Positions 27,501-42,600 of a stretch of 64,000 nucleotides of DNA are shown here, in pieces; the first letter of the stretch is position 1; each line of letters begins with the position of its first letter. The translations under genes and the position numbers were made by a program. The notes under the pieces were generated by a model that was not told the DNA's origin, searched no databases, and was given only the letters and a program-made list of their open reading frames with translations. This stretch comes from Gymnogyps californianus (taxonomy: Eukaryota; Chordata; Aves; Accipitriformes; Cathartidae): assembly GCF_018139145.2 (NCBI RefSeq), contig NC_059481.1:8358368-8422367 (forward strand). Direction: 5' to 3'.

Positions 27501-30500
27501 GTGATATTTGCTGGGATTAGAACAGAAAAATCCTCCATAAACTTAAAGGTGAGGATGTGATCATTAAACAATGGATATATTAAATCTGACAGCCTGGAAA
27601 GCACAACAAAGAATCAAGAGTTCAGCTGCCAGATGGTGAAAAGGAAGTTGTTCAGAGTTGATCACACAACAGCAAGAGTAACAAAAGGCCTGCAAATTTC
27701 CTTTTGAAATCAGTGGAAGCTCAGAGTGCTTAGTACTCTTCATGAGTGCTGACCAGTTTGTGGACTTTCACCTCAAGAGTCTTCTCTGCTGTTGTAGTGC
27801 TTAGTGCACTAGAAACATTAGTCCACTTAACAGCTTTTCTTGCTGATCAGTGACATAGCTTCTGACTACTATACTGTTGTCAGATTTTAGATTTCCTAGT
27901 TGCTTTCATGCTCAAGAAGTGAGTGTGAGCTGCACAATATATGTATATATGATATTACTGAATTACCACTGCTTTGTGAAAAGGAGATGACAATCAGCTG
28001 GCTAGTTAGTGGACCTCAGTGCATGGATGCTTTCCTGCAAGATTCACATGAGAAGTTCATAGCAGGCTTTTCCCTTCTATGATAAAGGTTGAATTTGATC
28101 ATGCTGAGTTTGGCTACCTAATAAGTAAGCTGATTTGCCAAGTTTCCAAGTAGTCCGGTTGTAGCTTACAAGAAAAAGAACAGGTAGACAAGTGATAATA
28201 GCCTTCAAATCTCAGTAAATCAGCATCTGAGTAGAGTTAGCACACAGAGCCTTGAGAAAGGACATCTCACGAGATGCCATCACTAAAAGCACTATATGCT
28301 GACCATCTTTGAACCTGGATACTTTGCACATAAGTAATTAATAATACTTCTTGGGAAGTAAGCAATGGGGTATGCTTTGTGGGTAAGGTATTAGTTGATC
28401 AGTGAAGTTATTAATTTCATTTCCCTATCTGTCACAGACATGTACAGAAGCCTCTCCGAAGTCAAGGTTAACCTCTGTAGCCTCTGCAGCCTCTGCATTG
28501 CCTTCTGCCACTTCAGTGTTACAAACTAGTCACCTTTGGGAACAGCTCAGATAACATGAAGGTAAAATTCATTCTAATGTATACTAGAAAAATTCTGATA
28601 GTGGTGATGTCTACTTACTCAGTTTAAAATGGTGGCAAGGAATAAATCTGCTGGCAAAAGACATAGGCTTATAGAATATTTTTGGCTTTGAAAAAATGCA
28701 TTGGTTTTGAGACTTTATTACATGAGAAAGAAAGTGTGTGTCTAATGTCCAAATTCTGTAGTCTTCAGTGCTTCTGAGTGATTCCATCAATTTGTTATTC
28801 TTATACAGAAATAGTCACCCATCCACCAATGGGTAGAACATGTTAGCTAACTTGTAAAAAGCCAGGAGCAGTATCACTGATGAAATCACTGATAGCCTCG
28901 TACAACTGTTTCACAGTGGTTTAGGAAGAAAGGAATATGGAAAGGAAAGAGATTATTTTAATTTAAAATATTATGATCAATGTAAAACAGAAACTGATGT
29001 GTTTATGCTGTGTTGGTCTTTCTAAGTGTAAATATTAGATTGAACCTATCTACATTCTACTTGCATTTTAAGATGTTTATTTAACAAGTTTTTTTGGACT
29101 CATATAAATAAGAGAGGTAATGTACACATTAGTACGGCAGAGTAATTTCCCTGAATGTAATAACTCTGAGAATTATTATTTGCATTCTAGTCATACTCAG
29201 AGGCCTCTTCAGGATAGGAGCCCAATTGTGGCAAATGCTACCAACCATCCAAGAAGATTAGAGGAACAGGTTCTTCTTCCCCTGAGAACCATATTGATTT
29301 AGCAGAATTTTTCATGAGCTTGGCTCATGTCCGTTTCATGTCCTTAAGCCTCACTTCTGGGGTCTTTACGTATATGTCACTGTAAATCAATTTTATATGG
29401 CCTTAAGATAATCCTATGTGTTCAACTGGCACATTGGAGCTGATTTTAAAAAGGTGCAAGACTGGGTGTATGAAAAAACAATGGGAGAAGGCATACATCA
29501 CTGAGAGTGGAGGCATTCAGAATTAGAAATTGTTGCTCCTAGAGGTACTAGGTGGTGTTGGCACTAATGCTTTTTAGCTGATGAGGATCCCTGCCTGAGG
29601 TTTGCTGGGCAGGGATGGTGTGCTGCCTGTTGCAGTGTGTTGTGATGCCAAGCTTGGTGCCAGGATGTGCAGTCATTCTTTGCTCTGTAGGGAAATAAGA
29701 CTCATGAAGATTTTACTGAGACATATACAGTATTGGTGAGGGTGGAACCCCCTGCTCCCAAGGGAGGGCCCAGGCCTGGTCCTAGGAGTTGTACATCCAT
29801 GGAGGTGATAACAGAGAACTCAGAGGTCCCACTCCCCCATTCCTGAGCAGTGCAGCCATGACTCTTGCACTCATCTGATTCAGTTCACTCAGCCAACATG
29901 TGAAAATTCACTTTTCTTTCTACTGATTTAGTTTGCTGTTGGCCTAGCAAGCTAAAAAGACTCTTGCAGAAATCGGATAAGTCAGCATAAAGAGTAAGAA
30001 AGAAATGAGATCACAGAACTGATCAGGCAAGTGGTCCCAAAAAACTCCAAATGTGAAAATCAAAATGGAGGCAGGACACATCTAAAGACTTAAGCAAAAA
30101 GTTTGTCACCCAAAAGCAATGATTGTAGAAAAATTTACATTTTAATTTGTTCAAGATTATTCTGTGAAAAATATCAACATAGCCCTCTCAAATCTTCCCT
30201 TATTTTTCTGTTAGCATAAGAAAAAGTATCTTTGAAAGTGCCTGGAAAGCTGATTTTATAATCTCTGTGTTCATTTGACTAGCACAAAATATCTAGGCTC
30301 AGAAGTTAAAAATTCTCCAAATAATTACAGACGAATTGTGTTTGGGCAACAATGTGAAACTTCATAGAAGTGGCTGGGAAAACCTAATGAGACTCTCAGA
30401 GGACAGCTAGAAGCACATTCTTCTTTAATGCTTGAGAGGGGACACAGCAGAGCCAAAGTCTCATGAATGCAATGTGGGGGAAAGGAACAGTTTGTTATCA

Positions 30501-32843
30501 ATCCAGAAATTGCCATCTCTTATATTCACAAGCCCAGAAGAGAGATCAGTGGCTCAGCTGAACAGCCAGGTAGCCATTTTCACTGCTTGGTGAACAGCTG
30601 CCCTTGCTGAACATGGCAAGCCTACAAAAAGCACTAGAACAATGTCAGAATGACAGATTTTTCCAGCCTTTCTGTGTAGAGTATAGATGTGACAAATAAA
30701 GGCATCAGAAGATGCGTAATCAAAATTCTCATGCTATCATGAGAACAGCCGTGTGAGTAAAATCCTAACGGTCATCCTTTCAACACTCTTCCCCAAGTAG
30801 CTGCATTAGGGCATGCAGTAGAAAGGGAGGAGGCTGAACCATGGGCTTGATCCTGTAATACTCTGGGCAGGGGCACTCCACAGGGTAGGGCAACAGCCGG
30901 CTGCCACTGCAGATCAGAATCTTGTAAATATGGTTCCCTGTGAATGTGAGGAGACAACAGTATCTGGAGAGAAGGAAACATGAGTGCACAAATATGGAGA
31001 TTACCTTTCTGTGCAGAATTGAATTTCTGCCTAGGAATTCAGTTCTGCTTGTCCTCTTAAATACTCTAGTTTGTCAAAAGCTGCTTTCCCATATTGTGCA
31101 TAGGTGGTGCATATAACACTATAACTCATGCTTCTGACTTTGGTTGGCATTTTTTAACTAGAATCTGTCGTATTTCATAGGGCAAAGAAAGTGGGAATGC
31201 TATTCATATGTAAAGAATTAAAGACCCAAAATGGGAGGAAATCTTGTATAAAACAGTAGTTAAAAGTCCTTCCAGGAGGCTTCTTTCTTTTCACTATATA
31301 TAAATTCACTTTGCAGATTAAAAACATCTTTTTTTTTTTTTTTTTTTTAACTTTTATAACAATAGACACAAAGCTATTTGGATGCAGAGTTTCCTTTGTA
31401 TATAAGAACCTGAACATGCTTCAGAGTGTTTAACTCTGTGCTGCAGAAAACCAGTACTTTAACACTCATTACAAAGGAGCATATTACAGCAGTGGACAGG
31501 CATCCTTGTCTGCATCCATCTGTACCAGCGAAGAGGTTACCACCTCCAGCTTTTTATCACCTCCCACCAGCCAGAGATTATAACCCTTACTGTTCTGTTG
31601 CCAGTGTTCCAATGTTGGACCATTGCCTATTTGCCGCAAAGAAAATCAGCTAGGCTACCTCAGATCACCTATTTTAACTGTTTAAACTAGTCTAATTTAT
31701 ATTGCTTGAAACAAATCAGGGCATGCTTATGTGAACTGATCTACTGCATGAGTTGGAAAAAAGTGGTAGCTTTCAGGAAACAATGAAAGCTGGGGGAGTG
31801 CTACAGGCAGTTACACTTGACTAGAAAAAGGATATTTGTTCACGGCCTGAGACACACACATGCAATGATTCAATAACTTCCTGAAGACTACCTTACTGAA
31901 TTTTTCTTGATTGCTTAGGATTTCAAAATGGAGGTCAGGTATATTGGCTTGTGTGTAATGCTCACTCAGTCCTACTGTGGACATTATAATCTTTTCACTG
32001 TACAGAAATCATATATATATACAGAAATTAGCTATAAATAGACAGAACCTATGCATTTTATTGTCATATTCTCAGCAAGCGGTAATATCAATTTATCAAA
32101 TTTCTGTAGCCAGAAATTATATCAAATTGTTCCCTTTTATTAAACTACAGAAAGCTCTATAATGATCCCAATGCCCTCTTGTCTCTGTAAACCATAATTT
32201 GGTTCATCTCTAGTGACCAACCTGGTAGCATAGTCGAAAGGTTACACAGATAAACAGAATTATTTGCCTCTGAGTGTCATGGCTGGAACACCAAGTAGGT
32301 GAATTCTTCCACTTTGTTATTTAGTACTACATTTGAGTTCAGCCTAGAATCCTCAGAGCTAAAGTTTTACATAAAAAAAGTTATAATGTATCATAGTTTA
32401 CGTGGCTAAGTCACAGCAGGTGATGTTATAATATGCACTGCCAGAACATTTTGTTTTCAGTGTCTCCTCTCTCCAGTTCAGTGCATAATTTCCTTTTCCC
32501 TCTGGTCCATCCCTTCAGAGCTATGATAATATCCAGTAAACATTCATATCAGTTTCCTCATTTTTAAAAAAACATTGCGTTTAATATTTGCTTTAGGAAA
32601 TGTTGTAGCCTCCTATTGTATTGTGCTGTTTTATAGGGACTGAGCAAATCCACATGCCCAAACACGCAATTCAGATCTTCCCTGTCATATACCAAAGCAA
32701 CCGAACATAGCACAGTGACATGTGTTTTATCAAAAAAAGATGCTGTGTGTACTGCCGCGCATAGGAAATTCATCCTATCATTGGAGCAAGTTCTAGAGCT
32801 GGGGACTCTTCAGTCTCCCTGAATGTCTCCATGTATTGACACT

Positions 32844-32879
<36 letters not shown>

Positions 32880-35800
32880 AAAGATAAAATCATCATCACC
32901 TCTGCTAGCTTGGTCATTATAATTGTGCATGATAAGAGAAGTGATCTCAGAGTGGAGACTGCTTTTTAGGCTGGAATAATGCGAATGTTTCAATGCCAGC
33001 TGCCAGCACTGCCTTTGTCCACTGCAGAGTCAGCTTCAGCCAATTTTGTTCTCATTCATGGGTGCATCTTGGCTGAAGAATGGCATTTCTGATCTGGTAA
33101 AAAATAGAAAATAAGCTGAGCATCACCAGCATACTAATGGAACCCAAATTTCCTCGCAGCTGGTGATAGACCAGTGAATGCCGCTGAATGAAGCCCACAG
33201 CACCGTGACAAGGGTGCACCTACTGAGACCTATTCACCATCCAGTTCTCAGATTCTCCTTGGAGACCTCCATTGAAAAACACAGAAAAAATCTATAGGAA
33301 AAACCCGGTCTATTCCAATAGTGTCACAGTTGTCTTGGGTTTATCAAAGGCTCATAAATTTAATGAAATCAGCATGGACACTTGGACACATAATTTTTAG
33401 CTAAGGAAATCTGCAAAGACTGTATTCTGCCCTTTACTGACAGGGAATAATGATAGCAGAAACATTCTGTAACAGTCATTCACTGTTCTAGTGATCTTCA
33501 TATTGCCATGAGGAGAGGAATAGATATAAAGTGCATTCATACTGATATCTGGGACAGTGTGGGAATTAATGGTATAGTAACAGAGAAGAAAAGGTCTAAG
33601 CATCCACGTGCCCTAGCTCAGCATTTCAGACTCTTCTCTGTGCTGCTGGATTTTTTTTTGTTCTCTCTACAGTACACATCATGCATCTCAGTTGTAATAA
33701 CCAAGGAAAAAATGTCGCTAGCAATAATTTTTGTACTGTGTGACCAGACACTTGAAAAAATTTATTTTTCTCTGTACAGAGTCTAGGGGGAAAAAAAGGA
33801 TATATTTGAACTTAATTCATCACAGAAATAGTTCTTACTAGACTGAAACTATTGGGCAATAGATTTGGACGATTCTAGGGGGAAATCTTGGTTAGTGAGT
33901 CATTTTGCATTAAATGAGCAGGTGAGTTTGGGCATGGTTCACAGCAGACATGAGATCTAGCTTTTGAAGGTTACTGCTGTGTTCTCTTTTTTCCAAGTAC
34001 TAACTTGCCTGTTCACGTTTAACTAAACACATTCTTCCGAAAGTTCTCAGTGATGGTGTTTACAAGGAAGAATTCTTTAGTGGCGTGTCATGCCTCTGGT
34101 TTTGGAAATTAAAAAAAAAAAAAAAAAAACAAAACCCCCTAACTTTGTGGTAATAGAGTATTCTGATAACTACAGCTGTAGTAAACTTTAGCAGAAGCTG
34201 AGTGTCATGTGTACTCATAACCATATTGATTTTGATAGAATAAGTACGTGAAGAAAACAACGAAGGTAAGCCTGACTTAAACAGTAGGGACATATAATTA
34301 TCTAGATAAACACCTAGATAGTGACTCTCACTGTTGATGATGACATTTGGTAATGAGAGCTGTTAATTCCCAGCAAGAAGTTCAGGTTATTAAAAAGCTA
34401 TGAATTGATTTGACTTGACATATTTAAGAAATGTGAATTTTACAAGAAAATACGAAGTGAGTGAAGTCATTGTACCGTAGGTTCTATTACTTTCTTCTGG
34501 TTTTAGAATTATGAATTTTCTAGGAAAGTTATATAAGTATTTCTCAATAGGATTTGAGAAGTTACATTTATTTTCCTGTGTGTGAAAATGCTGGCTGTAC
34601 TTCTGCTCCAAAATGTTGGGGAGATACTACACCAGCTATTTCTATAATTATTTATTTTATAAAGTCTTCGTAATTTAAGTGACTTTATCTTAACCTAAAG
34701 AAAGAAAGAAAAAAAAAAAATCACTTACATCAACAATTGAGAGTGTGACAAGCCAGTGGAAAGTGACAGATGATGGTTTATGATAATTTATAGGGAAAAA
34801 AACAACAACTTATACTGAGCTAATTGAAGAAATGAAAGGCAAAGAAAACTTTAAAGAAAAAAAAACAGAACACACACACCCCCACCCCTCCTCCCCAATT
34901 TTAGTTCAGTGCCATGATTATTGTCCTGCATATTTTGAGTGTTCCTAGTGCAATCTGGACAACACAGACAATATGAGAATTTATAATGAAATTGAATGTG
35001 GAGAACACATTGGCTGCTGTCATTGACAGCAATGGACGACTACCTTTGTTCTGTACTTTACAGGTATTTTCTATGGATCCATTTTTTGCACTGCATGTGA
35101 TATTGCAGATGGTACATTGTTGTGATTGCATTTAATGATTAAATTGACATTTCAGGCTTGGCTGGCAGGGGTTTTTTTGGTTTTGTGGTGGTTTTTTTTT
35201 TTTTTTTTTTTTTTTTGGAAAGGTGTATATCTGATAATAGATAGTCCATATGCAACTGTGTTGGGTGCTGGTGGATATTACTTGCTTCTCAGGCTCCTGT
35301 AGCTATCAGCTGGAGATATTTCACAAGTTTTCCATGGGGGCTGGGTCAGTTGTTAGAAATGAAAGTGAAGCGATTTGTCCTCTTTCATTTTGTTTTGCAG
35401 CAGCATCATGGATTTGTTCAGATTTATGGGAGACTGCCTAGACTAAACAACTGGCATTGAAAGCAGCAAAAGTCACTCTCTATTCAGTTCATTTTGAATT
35501 AGAATCATCTATACCCCTCTACAGTGAGTTTAATAACTCCCATAATTTTCTGCTACAGATTCACATAAAGGGCATGTTATTTTTTGAGAGAAATACATTT
35601 TCTTCTACCTGGACCTAACAAATGTATTAGCAAAACCTTCCATTAACTGAAGGAAGAGTTTCCTTTATTTTGCACAAGTTCTTTCCTAACCTTTCAGGTA
35701 ATTAACTGTAATTATGCTACTATGTAATTATAGTGTTTATATTCTACGTATTCTGAATTCTAACTTTATGCAGCAGTTATTCTAGCTTTTCAGTAGATGA

Positions 35801-38800
35801 CTCTTCTATGGTGCTGTGCAGTCCTAAGGTAGTGCTCTGTGTTGTAGCCCTTTTGGGGCACGGTTGTTGAAATGTATGGAGAACTATTCCTTAAAATGAA
35901 TGTTCATTTTGTCCTAAGCACACTTCCTTCACAATCTTTCAGCCTTATTGCTGCTTTTATTAGCAGCTTTGCAATTTACTTAGTCCTGGACAAGGGCTTT
36001 TTGGGAGTGGAGGTAGGGATTATTTTGGTTTTTATTAACAAACCTAACGCTGTTACTCTTACATAGGTATAGGCTTATTTATGGTGAGAGGCTCTGCCCC
36101 ACATGCATTTTGTAGCTGCCACCCTAGCTGGACAGACCTTTTCAGGACAATTAAAATAATTGGTTAACATAAGAGCTTTGCAACTGTTTATACAACCTCT
36201 GTCATAATGGTTCATTTTATAAAACCATCCTGGGAGATGCTCAGCTTTCACTGGTGCATTTCAGATAAGGAAATGTTATTTGTTTGAAATATATGCCTGA
36301 AATATTTGTGGAAGAGAAAAAATGTCATTTAAATATTTTTCCTCCATATTCTAGATAGAATTAAAATATTCTTTCTTATTATATGAGAAGTGGAGAATAG
36401 AAGGACTATAAACATGCCATTAGAAAATGAAATTCTAGTCCACATTCACGTATCCCTTTTGTCCCTGATGCAAAGGTGAAAGAAGCTAGCCTTGTTTGAG
36501 GCCAGTTCTCAGCTGAGGTCTGACAACTTATTTGTATTTCTGCTATCCTGAAGTCCAAGTGGAAACAGAGTAGTCCATGGTTGGTTCATAATCCTGTAAA
36601 GGGATATTACTATCTGCTGTAATGAAGAAGAGTTCCCAGGCCAGTCTGTATTGGTTCTGGAATGAACATAAAATGGGGAAAAAAATGAAAAAAATCTTCA
36701 CAGATTTCCCATTCTCTTTCTCCAATAGGTTATTAATAAAACATAAAAACTGTCTAAGTCATAATGTTGCTATAGTCAGTTCTGTTTGGACCATATATTC
36801 CTTTGGACAGGAACCATGTCACATAGTGTGTCTGCAGCACAAAATCATCCCAAAGGGCAGAGGCTGCCTAGGGCTAGGTGTGGGACAGCAGCAGCCACAG
36901 CCCAAAAGAGCTTCTACTAATTCAATTCCTTTATTTCTTCAATCAAATAGCTGTTATATTCTGTTGAACGTAGTTTGGCAATAAAACATATAAACAGGTT
37001 TACTGTAACATTTCAGCCTAGGGTAGAGAGCTGTTCGCTGGCACTGAAGTGTCCTAAACCTCCCAGGCACCAGAGTACAGTTGAGTCAGTTTTCCTAATC
37101 TTGTCCTTGGCTCTGCAAGATGTGAATGTCTAAGTAAAGAGTTTGGCCAGCATGCAGGGAGCATGACCGGACAATCCGGCACAGTTACATGTGTGATATA
37201 CGTGGTGTAGGTGTGAAAACACAGCATTTGCATCCATTGCAGCAGCAGTCCTGGGCTGCCTCCTTTCTTCCCACACCTCCGAGGCTTTTGACTTAACTGG
37301 TGTTGTACTTTGCTCTGTGCCACTTTGAAAGATAACTCTGTCTAGAGGCGTAAATTAAAAGTCAGTGTAGTCTTGAGATATGCGTAACATCCTTTATGAG
37401 TTTAAATCCTGTTGCTGCTGTGTTAGTTTTGGACTAGACGTGCCTAGGGTGTGTTCACTGAACATCATTCGTTTGAACAAAATGCTGTAGTGGTTATGCA
37501 TGTGATACTGGAAGTGAGTATTTAAGGAAGATGTTGCTGACTCGTAGACCTGTCAGATAAAAGCAGTATTCAGAGAGGACACAATAGCTGACCTGTTTGC
37601 CATCTTGAATACAAAGTTAACTTTCAGTAGGACTGTGCAGACTGAATGTTTTTCCTGAAAAGAAAGGCAGAGTATCTTGTGGAGAAAGAAATATGGAGCT
37701 TTGAAGTCTGGAGACACAGACAAGCTTCAAGTTACTTATACAATCTCTGATAAAACTATTGCTCAGCAAAATAAGGAGTTTGGAGGACACTCTATTTGTA
37801 TTTTTCTGTTTGTCATTTAATCTAATTGTAAATTCTACAAATTGTGAGTAAAACATATTAGTACATGGGACAATTTGACATGCATCACAGGCACTGTTAG
37901 CTGAGGCCATTCATCTCTGCTGTGTGTTGGAGAAAACAGCACCTGGGCCAAAGAAACAAGAGAACTGGAATCTGAGCCAGTGGTAGAGCTGAAATGAGAG
38001 AATAAACATCTCTTCAAACACCAGACCTTATGGAGGATGCCTAAAATTTGCCTAGGTGGTTGGGGCTTCCTCTACAAGCTATCTTGCAACAGATTAATTA
38101 ATATAGACAAGTTTCTAGGTATCTTTCTTCTTTTTGCTATAGAGAAAAATCAGTTTCTTTATAACAGCTTCTGATGTTTCAGACAGCCAAAGATTATGAC
38201 AGGATGAAATACTTCTCTATATTTAATTATTATGTTTTTAATTTGAATTTATCAGGAGACAGGTTGAGTAGAGTCTGCAAAATTGTCAGGCAAAGGAATC
38301 TTCTAAAAATAAAATGTTGTTAGCAAGATATTCAGTGTGCATAAGATGGAGTTTATAAATAGGTTTAGGAAGAATTAAGCTCTTTATAAAATAAATCAAA
38401 GATGGGTTTTTAGGGATATGGCTGCGTTTCAAAGTTATTTTAAATGAGCCTAAATCCTGACTGCAGAGACTTTGTCTCATTCTTTCTATGGTACCAGGTA
38501 TTCTCCAGAGCTCCGCAATGAAAGGGAATGATATGAGAAAGCATGTGTGGTAGAAAGCAGGCATAGAGCTGTCTGCCAGCAGGAATCAAGTGGTCTTATT
38601 CACCCAACATTAATGTGCAGCTTTTATCTCCCCCCCCCCCTTTTTTTTTTTAATCCGAAGTGTTAAACGTAGCCTCCCTAGAAAGAAAAGTGCATACTTC
38701 AGTGGGAGTGGGTCACAGGAATCCGTCGGCTGGGTGTGTGGTCCAGGGCAGGAAGGTTTTGCAATGCAAGCTGCAATGGGGGCCATGCCTGGTGGAGGGA

Positions 38801-39640
38801 CGTTGTGGGAACGAGGAGTAGCTAGCAAAGGGATGGATTCAGTGTAAAAGCATTCAGTTTTGAGACAGCTGTGTTTCTAAGGTAATGGGTAATTTCCTCA
38901 AACAATAATTTACCTTCAAGGAGATGGAGATGATTCTGTATAAACATTTTTCTAGACATACCATCAAGAGAAAGAAAAAACGAACGAGAAAATGTATACA
39001 TTTTTGTTACTAGAAAGAAATGCTTTTCTGATAACGATAATTTCTCAACAAAATCTCACAGTGCTAAAAAATTATGAAGTGTTGTATCTAATTTCTTGCC
39101 ACTTGTTTTAAGTTTCAGCCACCAGAGTGTAAAATTTGTTTAGACATTGTAAACAACATTTTAAAAAAGAACAAAATTATATAGATTTGACATAGCATAG
39201 TTTAAAAAACGGAAGTCCTCCTCAGCCTGGCTGTTAACCATTCATCTTAGTAACGAGACCTTTTAAAGTTGCTTTTTAAAGACAATGTATCTGGAAATAC
39301 AATTATTATCTGAGTTTTAATTGTACCATTTCAATTTCCACTCCAAGACCCATTATTTACTAATTCCTCATAATTAGCAAGATAAGCCTTATTCTCTAAC
39401 AATCTGTAAAATAATAGTCTTTGTTAAACAGAATCCAGCTTCAACATAAAATTTTATATGCTGTGTGACAGTACCTGTTTGCTATGCCTTTTTATTTCAT
39501 TTTTAAAGTCTTGCAAGATTTTGGTAACCAAAAAGGAATCTCCAGATGCTTCAGAGAAGTGTTAATGAAGTGGTTTACTGTGACCTGCTGAAATTGGCTA
39601 CTGCTTGGCATCAGCTATTTGTAAGAGTCAGTTCCAATGC

Positions 39641-39682
<42 letters not shown>

Positions 39683-42600
39683 AAAAATACGGACATTTTG
39701 CATAAAGGTCAACTGGGAAAAGGTTGGAATCATCTGGCCCAGAATTTTCCCAAATACTGAACATGTGAACATAGTGGAAATTGCACTGAAAGCAAGCCTA
39801 GAATTTGACCATTCCTTTCAGAAATCCAAACCTAGGTGAAGTTCCCACAAGTTATGGCCATTGGGTTTTAATGAGGAATTAATTTACTTTTCTAAAATGA
39901 AAGTTTACAGCCATGTTATCAAATTAATTAAGCTCCATTCCTAGCACTAATTTTGATGCAGACTATATACAGGTGTCCTGGTTTCGGCTGGAACAGACTT
40001 AACTAGGTTGACTGTTAGGATGCTGTTTAAACAATTCAATAATGATGACACTGTAATTAACTAAGGAAAAATGTAGGATTGCTTTAGGACATATCTGTGT
40101 TCTTGTAGAATGGAGGGACCGTATTCAAGGAAAAGATTTGGCAAATAAGGATCCCTCTAAAATGTGTTGTTCTCCAGCTAATTAGATCGTAAGAGTGAAT
40201 GCCTGGCCAAACAGTTTGTCTGTGTCGTGGAAGGAGAACTGAAACATTTTGTTTAAATGGAAGTACAAGTAAGATGCAGCTACGTAAATATTTTTGTTCA
40301 GCACCAGGATGAGTGAACTCACCAGGAGTGCACTTTTAAAGCAAGTCTCCTGATCTTACCATGCTTTGGTTCGTATTGTGGAGTGATCAGGGAGCACACA
40401 AAGCAGATTGCTTACAGATTAATCCACGCCCAAACCTGCGCTCCAGGAGTGTACCTAATGTGCTCCAGCTTCTGATGGGCACTCATCCACAGAACTAGAC
40501 TAGAACCAGTCCAAAGTAATTCCCACCACTCCCCTCCCACAGAGGCCTGTAGTGGGGTCACTTTGGTGTTTAACACCAAATGTCTCACTGTGCAGATCTG
40601 CTCTTATTGCACTGTAGTACTTCTTACAGTAGATGTAATCTGCATCTAGTGAATGATGTAGTTATGAGACTGTATAACAAGATGAATAGCTGCTAGTGGA
40701 GAAGAAATAGTAGTTAGAGCAAATAAAAATATTTTTAAAAGAAGAAATAATAGATTAAAATGAGCTTCTACTGTCTTTCTCACTCACTATATCCTTTTAG
40801 TATGTAAATTCATACTCTCATGGAAGCTGAGTGAGACCATGGATTAAATATTAAATTCCTTGTTCTGTTTTCATTATCTGTCGCAATACTACATTGGAGT
40901 GTGTACCTAAAACTAAAACCAAAGCAGAAAGAAAACATGTCTTTTTATTAGTTGAATGTTGGGGTCTTTTTCAGGCTTATCATATTTGGGGTACTTATTT
41001 TCAGTCTCGAGTGATATATTTAATAAAAATTATTTTTAAAACCAGCAAAGAATAAAACAAAATAAAAACCAAAAAGGATAGACATCTCTTTCATTGCTTT
41101 CAAATTCCTTTGTTGGCATGCCGCTTTCTTTCATTACTTTCATTCACATTTTGCTACCATATTGCAAGCAGCACTGACAGCCAGCCTTTACTGTAATAAA
41201 GGAGAAGTATTTTTATTAGAAGTTCTATTTAACAACATGGATATTTTATCTGACTACTTCACAATGCAAGAGACTTTTCAGAGAATTGCATCATTTCTAT
41301 TATTTAAGAACTTCGTTGGGATGTCAAGAGCACAGCCTCATTCCAGGAGCTTAATCTTCACGTACTAATATGTTTAGGAATTGCCTTTTGTGTTTTCTGA
41401 CTTACTGGTCAGGACTGGAGACTGTGGGAAATGCCGATATTTTTACAAAAACTAAATTTAAACCTATTGAACAAGTCTCTTTTTGTCTCCTTCCTCTGAT
41501 TGGATTATTTCCTTTCCAGAAACAAACTTGACAGAAATGGGGAAGTCACCGAAGTTTCGGTTACATGTGATTTTTATGGAATGGAGCAAACTGCCAAGAA
41601 TCATTGGGCTTGAGCAGATCAAGGCAACCTGAATGATCACGTAAGAATTATGCATTTAGGCTTTTATGTAACATTTCATCTGCTGCTTTTGAACACTCTT
41701 CTCTTGACTATAAAAAAATACCTTGTTAAGAAAAGATTGTCCTGTTTTATTAAGCATTTCATGTTTGTATGACTCCTAATAGGTAAACTGAAAGTGAACA
41801 GAGAGAACCATCATTTTTGTTTTAAAAAGTTAAGGATTTAGAACATTTGGGTTTAGTAATAGTGGAAACTACAAACAATTCTTGCCCTTTAGAATCCTGT
41901 TTACCATCTTACTCTATGATGAGTGGATAATGATCAGTGTAATCACTTTGTGTGGTGGCCCATATGTAAGTCATGCATGGTAGATTACAGTATGTGTCAA
42001 AGCTGATGAAAAAGGTCAAAGTGATTTTTCTGATAGAAAACTTTGCTAAGAGCAGTAAAGATTATGTTCTTCAGATACAGGATAGTTTTGGTAAAGACAG
42101 ACATTTTAAAGCATTATTTTAAAACATAGCTACCTCAGCATTGTTTTCCTCACTTTTTCATAGATGTTAAACAAGATGGTTAGATAGCTTGACATTAGAG
42201 ATTTAGTGTGAAAAGCAAAGTCTGAAATTCTGTAGTTGTTTGTTCTCTATGTACTTAATCCCCTGGATTTTCTTGCTGCCTCTACTATGCTGACCCTCCA
42301 GGTTCACCAAGAGACGTACTGGCTGACTGGAAATGTCAGACAAATATCAGAGGGTGCCAAGGCAGTTTCTTATAGAGTCAGATTCCTCCTCTGAGCCAAC
42401 AGCTGTTGTTCTAAAGTATATTTAATGCCTTAAACATTTGAACTGATATATACTAAAAAGTTCAAAGATGTAACAGCAACATATGGCTCTCTTAATTTAG
42501 TGAAAGTGATTTAGAGATAATGTGAATAATCCTTAATAAGTGAAGTTGTGAGTGAAACATTTATCAATGCTCATACTCAACTTAGCTGAGTCTTGTTTGC

